Below, piece by piece: positions 54,833-63,635 of a stretch of 64,000 bases of DNA (its first letter is position 1; the number at the start of each line of letters is the position of its first letter). The position numbers and the translations under genes are program-made. The notes under the pieces were generated by a model. The model worked only from the letters and a program-made list of their open reading frames with translations. It was not told the origin of the DNA and searched no databases. This DNA is from Shewanella woodyi ATCC 51908 (GTDB lineage Bacteria; Pseudomonadota; Gammaproteobacteria; Enterobacterales; Shewanellaceae). Location: contig NC_010506.1 of the NCBI RefSeq assembly GCF_000019525.1, forward strand, positions 1,674,001 to 1,738,000. The letters are read 5' to 3'.

Positions 54833-55786
54833 ATGTCTAAATCTCTATATTTACTGCTGATGTTAGTCAGTATTGTTAGCCCGATAAGTGGAGTCAATGC
54901 CAAGGAGTTTACACAGGCTAGCACGCTTAAAGTGACTACGCTTTCGACCATGCTTGCCAGTCGTGGAATAGGGGAGTGGGGTTATTCCGCCCTGATAGAA
55001 GTTGATGGCAAGAAAATTTTGTTTGATACCGGCAATCGTCCTGAGACAGTGCTGCAAAATGCTCAAACTTTAGGTATCGATCTGTCTGATGTTGAAGATG
55101 TGATATTAAGCCATAATCATGGCGACCACACAGGTGGTCTGCTCACCCTCAGAAAAACACTGCGTGTACAAAACCCCAAGGCCCTGAGTCGTATTCATGT
55201 GGGCAAGGGGATATTTGCAGAGCGAGCCAATAGCCGAAATTCAATATTAACGATGCGAGACCAACTGATTAAGCTGGGAAGCGAGTTTATTGTTTATGAG
55301 AAGCCCACTGAAATATTCCCTGGGGTTTGGCTTACAGGCCAAGTACCGCGGGTTCATCCTGAGAAAAACTGGAGTGGAAAGGGACAGATCGTCACACAAG
55401 CAGGTTTAGTCGAAGATAATATCCCAGAAGATCTCTCCTTGGTTATCGACACCAATCAAGGTTTTGTACTTATCTCTGGCTGCGGCCATGCGGGGATTAT
55501 TAATACCATGGAGCACATTACCGCTAACATTCACCCAAGTAAAATCGCAGCAGCCATAGGCGGATTCCATTTAGTGTCCGCAACAGATGAACACTTAGCT
55601 TGGACGGCCAAGAAACTACAAGATTTTGGTGTCGATCAGATGATTGGCGCACACTGCACCGGTATCGATGCCCTCTATACACTACGCGGCCATTTGGCTT
55701 CGGACAGAAAGCACATGGTTGTCGGCTCTATTGGTGATCAGTTCACTTTAAAAACAGGCATAAAAGCAGGCTTTATTGCACATTAG
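54833..55786 (+). CDS. Exported MBL-fold hydrolase (DhpS-like)
   Basis: A metallo-beta-lactamase-fold protein of 317 residues with a signal peptide (to VNA, about residue 23). Metal ligands are in LSHNHGDHTGG (residues about 99-109), and in SGCGHAGIINT and GGFHL further on. The overall form resembles the archaeal DhpS-type MBL group (dihydropteroate-like synthase), of which exported bacterial members have no assigned substrate. A conserved Cys-His pair (AHCTGIDAL) is near the end. It is divergent to the phosphatase gene and stands alone. Confidence 0.85.
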   Translation: MSKSLYLLLMLVSIVSPISGVNAKEFTQASTLKVTTLSTMLASRGIGEWGYSALIEVDGKKILFDTGNRPETVLQNAQTLGIDLSDVEDVILSHNHGDHTGGLLTLRKTLRVQNPKALSRIHVGKGIFAERANSRNSILTMRDQLIKLGSEFIVYEKPTEIFPGVWLTGQVPRVHPEKNWSGKGQIVTQAGLVEDNIPEDLSLVIDTNQGFVLISGCGHAGIINTMEHITANIHPSKIAAAIGGFHLVSATDEHLAWTAKKLQDFGVDQMIGAHCTGIDALYTLRGHLASDRKHMVVGSIGDQFTLKTGIKAGFIAH

Positions 55787-56300
55787 TTGAGTGTTTAAAG
55801 GTCAAGTTTTCTTGCCTTCGAATGAAGGCTGATTACATTTTTATTTAGATTCTGGCTGGTTTGATATTTGGTGTTGTGTTTGAAGGTTGTACCTTCATTG
55901 TTATCTATCGCCTCCAGCGGGGGGAATGTGTAGTTACTTCTGCGAGACGCTGTGAATATATCCCTATACGCTCTACGACTTCATCCCTGAAGCCGAAGCT
56001 CGCAGCCGCATCTACACCTGTTCATTTGTCTCTTCGATTTAGCTTTACTTGGTTGGGTTTCGTAACTTATTTTTGCCCCATTATTAGCTTCGCCGAACAA
56101 ATTAGCGTATCCAATCATTCGTAATTTGCCCAAATACAGCTAATGTGAGAACGGTGATATTTATACAGTAAAAGTGTATTCAAATCTCGATTGGGGAAGT
56201 CGCTTTGGGACAAAAGCGAGTTAGGTTCGTTTAACTGGTGTCCCAAATATGTGGTACTGTTCATGTTGAGCAATTGTGTAACAGTTAAGAGATAGACACG
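55787..56300. other. Accessory intergenic region with repeat-like sequence
   Basis: A hairpin gccttc (55814-55819)/gaaggc (55824-55829) followed by ATTTTTATTT may end the MBL gene. At about 55938-56012 lies a block (gacgctgtgaat, tacgctctacgac, then a hairpin cttcatccctgaag) that resembles dispersed Shewanella intergenic repeats. An open frame spanning 55861-56124 covers this block and looks non-coding. Confidence 0.4.
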
Positions 56301-56837
56301 ATGAGAGAGATTTACACAGTAGACCAGTTAGAAGATTGGTTCGCTGAATGGTCATTTAAACAGGGCAGAATTTACTGCCCTATTGATGAGTTACTGATTC
56401 CAATGGTGAGACATTTACGTAACTCTCACCTACTGAAAGGTTGTTCAAGTGAAGATGGTGAAACCTTGGATGACCTGTTCAGACTTATGATTGAACCAAC
56501 CACACCAACTGTTAATTGTCGGCTAAAGACAGAGCCAACGACCGAACAGGTGAAACAGTTCTGCGATGTGGTTTTTAAGCATCTGGGTAAAACCCAATTG
56601 ACCGTAGCCGTAACACTGATTCTGGTTAAGCATGTTGGATTACCAACACCATCTTATAGATTGATTCCTGATGCACCTGTAATCAAGAAAACAGAAGTAA
56701 TAGATTTGAGTCCTGTCATGACAATCTGTGGTCGATTAGGAATCTTTGAAACTTGTCCTATATGTGGAAAAGGTAAAGCACGACTGGACTGGTTAACTGG
56801 TTACTACAATGAATGTCAGGAGTGTGAGATACTCTGA
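56301..56837 (+). CDS. Unrecognised protein with C-terminal zinc ribbon
   Basis: A 178-residue soluble protein I cannot place. The first 150 residues are alpha-helical and mixed charge (VDQLEDWFAEWSFKQG, EQVKQFCDVVFKHLG). The end has two CxxC knuckles, CPIC and CQEC, about 18 residues apart, a zinc ribbon that may bind nucleic acid. It has no signal peptide. It stands alone in the repeat-rich stretch before the transposase gene and is followed by a nested inverted repeat; it may be accessory. The inverted repeat actgtt/aacagt just upstream could be an operator. Confidence 0.6.
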   Translation: MREIYTVDQLEDWFAEWSFKQGRIYCPIDELLIPMVRHLRNSHLLKGCSSEDGETLDDLFRLMIEPTTPTVNCRLKTEPTTEQVKQFCDVVFKHLGKTQLTVAVTLILVKHVGLPTPSYRLIPDAPVIKKTEVIDLSPVMTICGRLGIFETCPICGKGKARLDWLTGYYNECQECEIL

Positions 56838-56866
56838 CCTGACCCGTTAGATTAACAGTACATGTA

Positions 56867-56933
56867 CTAGCTCAGACCTGATCTGACAGTTCTCCACTTT
56901 TGAATGGTGTCTGTCAGTTTAAATTTGAGCTAG
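56867..56933. repeat. Nested inverted repeat
   Basis: The outer arms ctagctca (56867-56874) and tgagctag (56926-56933) enclose inner arms ctgacag (56883-56889) and ctgtcag (56911-56917). A perfect 12-base palindrome, agtacatgtact (56857-56868), abuts it. It could be a terminator-like RNA structure for the preceding gene or an element end. Confidence 0.45.
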
Positions 56934-57029
56934 ATTTTAATCGGCTAATACAGATAAGGTGTTCGACAGTGTAATCTGGCGCATCAGATCTATTGATAGT
57001 GCGCATACCGCCAGTAAAGAAAGTTAACC

Positions 57030-57818
57030 CTACTTGGTAGAGCGCCACAGTCCCCATTGTTGGATAAGCTCTAGTTGGGTATTCTTCTCAAAGCGACTGT
57101 GCATTGCAGTACCTGGAAAGCAGTTAAAAGCGAAAGCGGTATCATTAAACCAACGTCGTGCTTGTAGCTGTATTTCTTCGTCAACGGGTGGTAGTTCAGG
57201 GTAATACTTGTTGAGGTATTCGCTTGTGTAAGCATACTGTAATGCGTTCTCTTTTGTTTTCAGAATCTCGTTCAACCCTTTTACTACGCCATAAAACATA
57301 GTAAAGCTCTCAACCACATGGTGATGTTCAAGGAAGGGAGGAGTTTCACCACGGACACAGCGAATCCAAAGAAAATTGTTAATATCATATTTGCCAACAC
57401 TCCCAGTCTTGTAGTCAAAAATCAAAGTATTGGTTTCATCGTGATCCGCCGACATGTATGCTATACGGGACACATCTGAAACGCCGGGATTCATTGACTC
57501 TGTTAACTTATCGTATAAGGAACGAAGCTCATTGACCGTAGGTAAACGCCAATCACTATAGCCTCCGTGTTTAATCTCGTTTAAATGATTGGCATAATCA
57601 TCTGCAGTTAAACAATCTTCATCGATCTTAATTTGATTTTGAACTAAGTGTTCTGCAGGTTGCTGCTTGGCACTATCATTGCGGTAGTACATCAACTCCC
57701 AGTTTTCTTTAGTCTTCAACTCCCACGTTAAATTAGTTGATTCATCCAGCCATACTTCAGGTTCAATTGGTTCTTGATGTGGTGTTTTTGAGAACCCGTC
57801 TAGAAACTTCATTATCAT
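57030..57818 (-). CDS. DUF1566-domain protein
   Basis: A 262-residue cytosolic protein. Residues about 20-165 form a DUF1566 (Lcl-type) domain: EVWLDESTNLTWEL, then LTADDYANHL, GGYSDWRLPTVNELRSLYD and NNFLWIRCVRGE. This fold is related to the formylglycine-generating enzyme/C-type lectin group. The last 100 residues (LEHHHVVESFTMFYGVV, ELPPVDEEIQLQARRWF) are of unknown type. No signal peptide, although many DUF1566 proteins are exported. It stands alone; function unknown. Confidence 0.7.
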   Translation of the reverse strand: MIMKFLDGFSKTPHQEPIEPEVWLDESTNLTWELKTKENWELMYYRNDSAKQQPAEHLVQNQIKIDEDCLTADDYANHLNEIKHGGYSDWRLPTVNELRSLYDKLTESMNPGVSDVSRIAYMSADHDETNTLIFDYKTGSVGKYDINNFLWIRCVRGETPPFLEHHHVVESFTMFYGVVKGLNEILKTKENALQYAYTSEYLNKYYPELPPVDEEIQLQARRWFNDTAFAFNCFPGTAMHSRFEKNTQLELIQQWGLWRSTK

Positions 57819-57934
57819 TTACGTGAGCCTATTTTTAAGGTTAGGAGGCATTCTTCAATTATAGTCATAGTGACTCCTTATCGATTGAATAACCGTTATA
57901 TTGTTTGGTGTGATTTACCGACAGGCTTAGCAAT

Positions 57935-58090
57935 CTAAGTATTGTTCTTACCTTGATTCCTTAGTCGGTATGCTTCTGCGTACCAATCTCGTGCATCTTT
58001 GGTTATGCCTAGATTGTTACCAATTTGACCTCGGTTGGGGCAGGTGCAGATTACCTTAGGTGACAAAGGTGTAAAGTGAATTATAGGCAT
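57935..58090 (-). CDS. Possible small ORF or truncated gene, 51 residues
   Basis: An ATG-initiated frame of 52 codons ends in TAG. The translation has ordinary protein composition: MPIIHFTPLSPKVICTCPNR, with two Cys, and a helical C-terminus (TKDARDWYAEAYRLRNQG). I do not recognise it, and no Shine-Dalgarno is visible. The ATG lies about 30 bases from the GGGGACAGG sequence that precedes the transposase gene. It may be a small gene or one cut by the arrival of that element. Confidence 0.35.
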   Translation of the reverse strand: MPIIHFTPLSPKVICTCPNRGQIGNNLGITKDARDWYAEAYRLRNQGKNNT

Positions 58091-58157
58091 TTTTTGAAAT
58101 GCATCTCAGCACCGCGAAAATAAATGGGGACAGGCATAGTTAATTGCGTAAATTCCG

Positions 58158-58201
58158 CACCTCCTACTAAGCTTTAATTATCGGTAACCAGTAGGAGTTA
58201 A
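58158..58201 (+). repeat. Inverted repeat in front of the transposase gene
   Basis: ctcctact at about 58160-58167 and agtaggag at 58191-58198 form an 8-bp stem just before the ATG of the Y1 transposase. GGGGACAGG (about 58126) lies further upstream. Hairpins with a GGAG-type foot are the substrates of REP-associated Y1 transposases. Confidence 0.45.
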
Positions 58202-58203
58202 CC

Positions 58204-59181
58204 ATGCCTCGTCCCAGAAGAACCCAGATAAGTATTGAAGACACGCCTTGGTACCATTGCTGCTCCAGAGTGACTAGACGTGCCATGTTGCTAGGGGATG
58301 ATAAATTCACAGGTAAAAACTATGACCACAGGCGTGATTGGGTCGAATCCCAGTTACTGAAATTAGCGGGGGTGTTTGCAATTGATGTTGCTGCGTATGC
58401 CGTGATGAGCAATCACCTACATGTTGTGCTTTATGTTGACCTTGAAACAGTGAATAGATGGTCAGATAGAACGGTAGTTGAGCAATGGCATAAGCTGTTT
58501 AGTGGTACTGAAATCACACAAAAGTTTGCTAAGGGTGAAGTGATAGAAGAGTATCAAGTGGCTAAATTAAAACACCTTATTGCCACTTACCGCTCACGCT
58601 TGTGCGATATTAGTTGGTTTATGCGCTGTCTTAATGAGCCGATAGCAAGAAAAGCGAATATCGAAGATAATTGCACAGGCCATTTCTGGGAAGGGCGCTT
58701 TAAGAGTCAAGCCTTGCTTGATGAAGCGGCGGTGCTGGCCTGTATGGCCTATGTTGAACTCAACCCTATTCGAGCCAAAATGGTTGATACACTTGAGAAT
58801 TCAGACCACACCAGTATACAACTTAGGGTTAATGCTGCGTTGAAAGGAGAGCAACCCACTAAGCTACTCCCTTTTATTGGAGATGAGCAGCTCAATCAGC
58901 CGAAGGGAATAAACTTCGCACTGAAGGATTACCTAGAGTTAGTTGATGAAACGGGTAGAATTATCCGTGATGACAAGAGAGGTTCTATCTCTGCTAACAG
59001 TACAAAGATACTGACAAGATTGAATATTTCATCAGACAACTGGATAAAATTGACCTCAGAGTTTGGCAAACTGTTTCACGGCCCAGTAGGGGAAACACAA
59101 TCGTTAACACGCTATTGTGAGCACCTTCAAAAACGTCGACGGCATTTCTCAAAAAGTTGTCTGCACTTTCAAGCTGATTAA
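58204..59181 (+). CDS. Y1 (HUH) transposase, REP-associated type
   Basis: A 325-residue single-tyrosine HUH nuclease related to IS200/IS605 TnpA and RAYT proteins. The HUH motif is in AYAVMSNHLHVVLY (HLH, residues about 71-73 of the motif), preceded by DTPWYHCCSRVTRRAML. The catalytic Tyr region is ACMAYVELNPIRAKMV, and GHFWEGRFKSQ is the typical middle signature. The C-terminal 120 residues are an extension common in the longer marine forms. It lies in an accessory stretch without a second IS gene, so it is probably a domesticated or stand-alone copy. Confidence 0.88.
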   Translation: MPRPRRTQISIEDTPWYHCCSRVTRRAMLLGDDKFTGKNYDHRRDWVESQLLKLAGVFAIDVAAYAVMSNHLHVVLYVDLETVNRWSDRTVVEQWHKLFSGTEITQKFAKGEVIEEYQVAKLKHLIATYRSRLCDISWFMRCLNEPIARKANIEDNCTGHFWEGRFKSQALLDEAAVLACMAYVELNPIRAKMVDTLENSDHTSIQLRVNAALKGEQPTKLLPFIGDEQLNQPKGINFALKDYLELVDETGRIIRDDKRGSISANSTKILTRLNISSDNWIKLTSEFGKLFHGPVGETQSLTRYCEHLQKRRRHFSKSCLHFQAD

Positions 59182-59584
59182 TTTATTTGAATAACCTCAA
59201 CTGCTAAAGAGTCCATGGCAAATAGTATGGATGAACTCTCCACATTTTAAATTCATCATTCCAGCACTAAAACCACTATTTTCAGTCATATACCAGCTTA
59301 AGAATCTACTTCGTAGAGTTAGAGAAGCTTTTGTGTCGTAAGAATATTGAACATCGGCAGTAGAGCCGTTATGTTATTGATTAATAATGGCTGGCTAGAT
59401 TTATTTTAGTCAGCTTGGAGAACACTCGTATTATCATTGTATAAGCCGAAATCACCTTAAGTGGACACCCATAGAAATCAACGGAACCATTTCTTTTCCC
59501 TCATCCTACCCCTTGCTTCATGCCTTTTTCCTCCGCCGAGGGGATCAGCTTTGTCTTGATGCTTAACGAAAACAAACAGCATTC

Positions 59585-59719
59585 TTACCACGGAGCGCTT
59601 CGCTGCACGGAGAATACGGAGGTAAAGATCTAGAACTCAAAGATTTAAAATACTAAGATTTAGAGAACAGGGCTTTAGATTTCGCTCTTCTTCGTGTCCT
59701 CTGTGCTCTCCGTGGTGAA
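59585..59719. repeat. CACGGAG inverted repeat
   Basis: accacggag (59587-59595) followed by cacggag and tacggag matches the complement of the right end, cgtgtcctctgtgctctccgtggt. The two arms are separated by about 80 bases. This motif is a familiar dispersed sequence in marine gammaproteobacteria. Confidence 0.5.
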
Positions 59720-60149
59720 TAGCTTTGGCTTGGTCTTTAACTATTTTTGAGCAGAGTATAACTAGCTCACTTTTGTCCAGAAACGATTTAGAGAAGACTA
59801 GTAAACTTCAATCGAAGAGATAAACAATCAGGTGTGAAGGCGGCTGTGACCTTAGGTTTCAAGGTGAGGTTTCACATAGTGAAACTCTGCGAACGAGAGA
59901 TAGGGATATCGAACTGGCCGTTTAACAGGGAAGTTATTGGAAACCGCAGAGCGGCCAAGGATGGACTCTTATGACATCAAGAGCCAGCGTCCCACAGAAG
60001 TATTTACACGTAAGGCATGCTGCAAGCAATGGATAACAATGAAGTTATGGTTCCCAACAAGCTGATCAAATACATACCCAGCCCAATGAACCCAATAAAA
60101 TAGATATTTAAGTAACTTGTTATCCGACAAGTAATCCCCCTTTGGGTAA

Positions 60150-60180
60150 AAACAAAAAGCCACCCTATAAAGAGTGGCTA
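60150..60180 (-). terminator. Rho-independent terminator of ettA
   Basis: On the minus strand agccac (60179-60174) pairs with gtggct (60163-60158) and is followed by five Ts and further T-rich sequence, about 30 bases after the ettA stop. Confidence 0.75.
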
Positions 60181-60208
60181 GTCATTATTCTGAGCTACTC
60201 GTTACTCG

Positions 60209-61873
60209 CTAGCTCATACGCTTGTACTTAAGACGATGTGGCTCAACCACATCAGTACCATAGGTCTCTTTTAACCAAGTTGAGTATTCGGTGTAGTTGC
60301 CTTCGTAGAAGTTCACTTTACCCTCATCGCGGTAGTCAAGAATGTGGGTGGCGATTCTATCGAGGAACCAACGATCGTGAGAGATAACCATGGCACAACC
60401 TGGGAACTCAAGTAGAGCCTCTTCCAGTGCACGTAGAGTTTCAACGTCCAAGTCGTTGGTTGGCTCATCGAGTAGCAACACGTTACCGCCAGCTTGCAGC
60501 AGTTTTGCTAAATGAACTCGGTTACGCTCACCGCCCGATAGGGTGCCGATGATCTTCTGCTGATCGCCACCGCGGAAGTTAAAACGTCCCACGTAGGCAC
60601 GAGATGGGATCTCAGTGTTGTTGATGCGCATAATATCCTGCCCACCTGAGATCTCCTGCCATACCGTGTTCTTATCGTTCATCGAATCACGGAACTGCTC
60701 AACCGAGGCAATCTGTACAGATTCACCGAGTTCAACTGTGCCGCTATCTGGCTGCTCTGCACCTGAGATCATCTTGAACAGGGTTGATTTACCCGCACCG
60801 TTGGCACCGATAATACCGACGATAGCCCCTTTAGGGACAGTAAAGCTTAAGTCATCGATAAGTACGCGATCGCCATAGGATTTAGTCAGGTTATTAATCT
60901 CGATAACCTTGTCACCTAAACGTGGTCCAGGTGGAATGAACAGCTCATTGGTTTCGTTACGCTTTTGGTAATCATTTGTATTGAGCTCTTCAAAGCGAGC
61001 CATACGCGCTTTACCTTTAGACTGACGTCCTTTTGAGCCTTGACGTACCCACTCAAGCTCCTTGGCAATAGTCTTTTGACGAGCGCTTTCTGTGGCTGAT
61101 TCCTGTTGCAGACGAGCATCTTTCTGCTCAAGCCAAGAGGAGTAGTTACCCTCCCATGGAATACCTTCACCACGGTCGAGTTCTAAGATCCAACCCGCGG
61201 CGTTGTCGAGGAAGTATCTATCGTGGGTAATTGCCACAACGGTGCCAGTGTAGTCTTGTAAAAAGCGTTCTAGCCAAGCAACAGACTCAGCGTCCAAGTG
61301 GTTGGTAGGCTCATCGAGAAGCAGCATGTCAGGCTTTTCGAGTAGCAGACGACAGATGGCCACACGGCGGCGCTCACCACCAGATAATACGGCTATTTTT
61401 TCATCCCAATCAGGAAGACGCAGGGCATTAGCGGCGCGCTCTAGGATGTTGTCTAGGTTATGGGCATCTTGTGACTGAATGATCGCTTCAAGTTGTCCCT
61501 GCTCTTTGGCAAGGGCATCAAAGTCAGCGTCAGGTTCTGCGTAAAGTGCATAAACTTCATCGAGACGAGTTAGGGCATTTTTAGCTACCGATACTGCTTC
61601 TTCAATCGCTTCACGAACGGTTTGGTTCTCATCAAGCTTAGGCTCTTGAGGCAGGTAACCTATCTTAAGGTCCTGCATTGGACGCGCTTCACCCTCAATT
61701 TCGGTATCGATACCGGCCATGATGCGAAGTAGGGTGGACTTACCTGAGCCGTTCAGACCCAAAACACCAATTTTTGCGCCTGGGAAAAAGCTTAATGAGA
61801 TATCTTTAAGGATCTGCTTTTTAGGCGGGACTATCTTACCCACTCTAAGCATGCTGTATACAAACTGAGCCAT
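60209..61873 (-). CDS. ettA: EttA, energy-dependent translational throttle
   Basis: An ABC-F protein of 554 residues that binds the ribosomal E site and gates entry into elongation according to the ATP/ADP ratio. There are two ABC domains: Walker A GLNGSGKST and GANGAGKST, signatures LSGGERRRVA and LSGGERNRVH, Walker B LLLDEPTNHLD and LLLDEPTNDLD. The inter-domain linker with KGRQSKGKARMARFEEL is the P-site tRNA motif, and an arm insertion lies in domain 1. I start at ATG 61873 (MAQFVYSMLRVGK), since E. coli EttA begins there and has nearly the same length. Confidence 0.96.
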   Translation of the reverse strand: MAQFVYSMLRVGKIVPPKKQILKDISLSFFPGAKIGVLGLNGSGKSTLLRIMAGIDTEIEGEARPMQDLKIGYLPQEPKLDENQTVREAIEEAVSVAKNALTRLDEVYALYAEPDADFDALAKEQGQLEAIIQSQDAHNLDNILERAANALRLPDWDEKIAVLSGGERRRVAICRLLLEKPDMLLLDEPTNHLDAESVAWLERFLQDYTGTVVAITHDRYFLDNAAGWILELDRGEGIPWEGNYSSWLEQKDARLQQESATESARQKTIAKELEWVRQGSKGRQSKGKARMARFEELNTNDYQKRNETNELFIPPGPRLGDKVIEINNLTKSYGDRVLIDDLSFTVPKGAIVGIIGANGAGKSTLFKMISGAEQPDSGTVELGESVQIASVEQFRDSMNDKNTVWQEISGGQDIMRINNTEIPSRAYVGRFNFRGGDQQKIIGTLSGGERNRVHLAKLLQAGGNVLLLDEPTNDLDVETLRALEEALLEFPGCAMVISHDRWFLDRIATHILDYRDEGKVNFYEGNYTEYSTWLKETYGTDVVEPHRLKYKRMS

Positions 61874-62229
61874 GATTTTCATCTTCTATGACAAAACAAT
61901 GGCATGATTCTACTTGATTAAATGGGGAAGCTAAACAGAGTTCTCTTAGATATTTGATAGGAAGTGAGAGGTCTCGCTATTTACCATGAGAGGGGGAGTG
62001 ATTTTACTGAGAAAAGTGTTTTCTATAATCGCTATCAAACTAACGGTTTAAGGGATTTTTCTAGATAAAACAGCTTTAAATATCAGCGACAGTCTGGATT
62101 TGATGACCATGTGAGTCATGTTCATCATTAACTGTAGCTAATTTCATCTTTCAAATACTGTGATTGTGATCAAATGCGCTGTAGAATACCGCGCAACCCT
62201 ACTATAAGTATTTACAGCTGGAGTAAGCA
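61874..62229. other. Divergent region between ettA and glyA
   Basis: 356 bases without a gene. The right end contains the CRP-like site noted separately. Confidence 0.5.
62159..62174 (+). promoter_or_regulatory. CRP-like site upstream of glyA
   Basis: TGTGA-N6-TCAAA differs from the CRP consensus TGTGA-N6-TCACA in one of ten bases. It lies about 55 bases before the glyA start. No data on binding. Confidence 0.35.
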
Positions 62230-63486
62230 ATGCTGAAAAAAGATATGAATATCGCGGACTTTGATCCACAACTGTTTCAAGCGATTCAAGATGAGACTCG
62301 TCGTCAAGAAGAGCACATCGAACTTATCGCTTCAGAAAATTACACCAGTCCACGTGTTCTGGAAGCTCAAGGTTCTCAGCTGACTAACAAGTACGCCGAA
62401 GGCTACCCTGGTAAGCGTTACTACGGCGGTTGTGAGCATGTTGATATTGCTGAAGAGTTAGCGATTTCTCGTGCTAAAGAGCTGTTTGGTGCTACCTATG
62501 CTAACGTTCAACCACACTCTGGTTCACAAGCAAACGCAGCTGTATTTATGGCGCTGCTTGAAGGCGGTGATACAGTACTAGGCATGAGCCTAGCTCATGG
62601 TGGTCACCTGACTCACGGCTCACACGTTAGCTTCTCTGGTAAGCTTTATAACTCTGTTCAATATGGTATTGACGAAACAACAGGTAAGATCGATTACGCT
62701 GAAGTTGAGCGTCTTGCTGTTGAGCATAAGCCAAAGATGATTATCGCAGGTTTCAGTGCTTACTCAGGTATCATTGATTGGGGCAAGTTCCGTGAGATTG
62801 CAGACAAAGTAGGTGCTTACCTGTTTGTTGATATGGCTCACGTAGCGGGTCTAATCGCAGCGGGTATCTATCCAAATCCGCTTCCACATGCCCATGTTGT
62901 GACAACCACAACTCATAAGACACTTGCAGGCCCTCGTGGTGGTCTAATTCTTTCTGCAATTGATGATGAAGCTATCTACAAGAAGCTGAACTCTGCCGTT
63001 TTCCCTGGTGGCCAAGGTGGTCCTTTAATGCATGTTATCGCTGCTAAAGCGGTTGCATTTAAAGAGGCGTTAGAGCCTGAGTTCACCGCTTACCAAGAGC
63101 AGGTTGTAGTTAATGCGCAGGCGATGGCTAAAACCTTTATCGAACGTGGCTATGATGTTGTGTCGGGCGGTACAGATAACCATCTGTTCTTGCTTGATTT
63201 AATCAGCAAAGATATCACAGGTAAAGATGCTGATGCAGCGCTAGGTCTTGCTAACATTACTGTTAACAAAAACTCAGTACCAAACGATCCGCGCTCACCA
63301 TTTGTGACCTCAGGTCTGCGTATCGGTTCTCCAGCAATCACTCGCCGTGGCTTTAAAGAAGCGCAAGCGGTTGAACTGACTAATTGGATGTGTGATGTGC
63401 TAGATGACATTACTAACGAAGGAACAATTGAGCGTGTTAAGAACCAGGTTCTTGAATTGTGCGCTAAGTTCCCTGTTTACGGTTAA
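62230..63486 (+). CDS. glyA: Serine hydroxymethyltransferase
   Basis: A PLP enzyme of 418 residues (E. coli 417) that converts serine and tetrahydrofolate to glycine and methylene-tetrahydrofolate, the main source of one-carbon units. It shows the family blocks [43 protein letters not shown] and the PLP-lysine motif [28 protein letters not shown] and [18 protein letters not shown] come near the end. GGAGTAAGCA precedes the ATG. The order glyA-nrdR is common in gammaproteobacteria. Confidence 0.97.
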   Translation: MLKKDMNIADFDPQLFQAIQDETRRQEEHIELIASENYTSPRVLEAQGSQLTNKYAEGYPGKRYYGGCEHVDIAEELAISRAKELFGATYANVQPHSGSQANAAVFMALLEGGDTVLGMSLAHGGHLTHGSHVSFSGKLYNSVQYGIDETTGKIDYAEVERLAVEHKPKMIIAGFSAYSGIIDWGKFREIADKVGAYLFVDMAHVAGLIAAGIYPNPLPHAHVVTTTTHKTLAGPRGGLILSAIDDEAIYKKLNSAVFPGGQGGPLMHVIAAKAVAFKEALEPEFTAYQEQVVVNAQAMAKTFIERGYDVVSGGTDNHLFLLDLISKDITGKDADAALGLANITVNKNSVPNDPRSPFVTSGLRIGSPAITRRGFKEAQAVELTNWMCDVLDDITNEGTIERVKNQVLELCAKFPVYG

Positions 63487-63515
63487 CCTTAAGGGTTAAA
63501 TCAGGTAAACTTCGG

Positions 63516-63541
63516 TGGCCGCTTTTATAGCGGCCATTTTT
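63516..63541 (+). terminator. Rho-independent terminator after glyA
   Basis: tggccgct (63516-63523) pairs with agcggcca (63529-63536) and is followed by TTTTTG. Confidence 0.85.
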
Positions 63542-63635
63542 GTATCTGACGATTGTGATTGAGTCTTGGCTGACTTACCTTTAGAGTTTAGACTCTAACC
63601 GATCGTTTTTATTCTATTTTTCCGCTGGAGGCTCA

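Larger units (their letters stand above)
59182..60208. other. 1-kb gene-free stretch with dispersed repeats
   Basis: No coding ORF. It contains a CACGGAG-type inverted repeat (59585-59719), a TTTCAC-ata-GTGAAA hairpin at about 59869-59883, a ggccg/cggcc pair at about 59917-59955, and a CTCTT-AAGAG hairpin near 59966-59983. Segments like these are common dispersed intergenic sequence in Shewanella. The minus frame at 59969-60163 runs through them and is not convincing. Confidence 0.5.

Noticed and set aside
55861..56124. 87-residue plus-strand open frame
   Set aside because: It runs through a repeat-like intergenic block and has no coding character or ribosome site.
59969..60163. 64-residue minus-strand open frame near ettA
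   Set aside because: It crosses hairpins and dispersed repeat sequence and overlaps the terminator region of ettA; no start signal.
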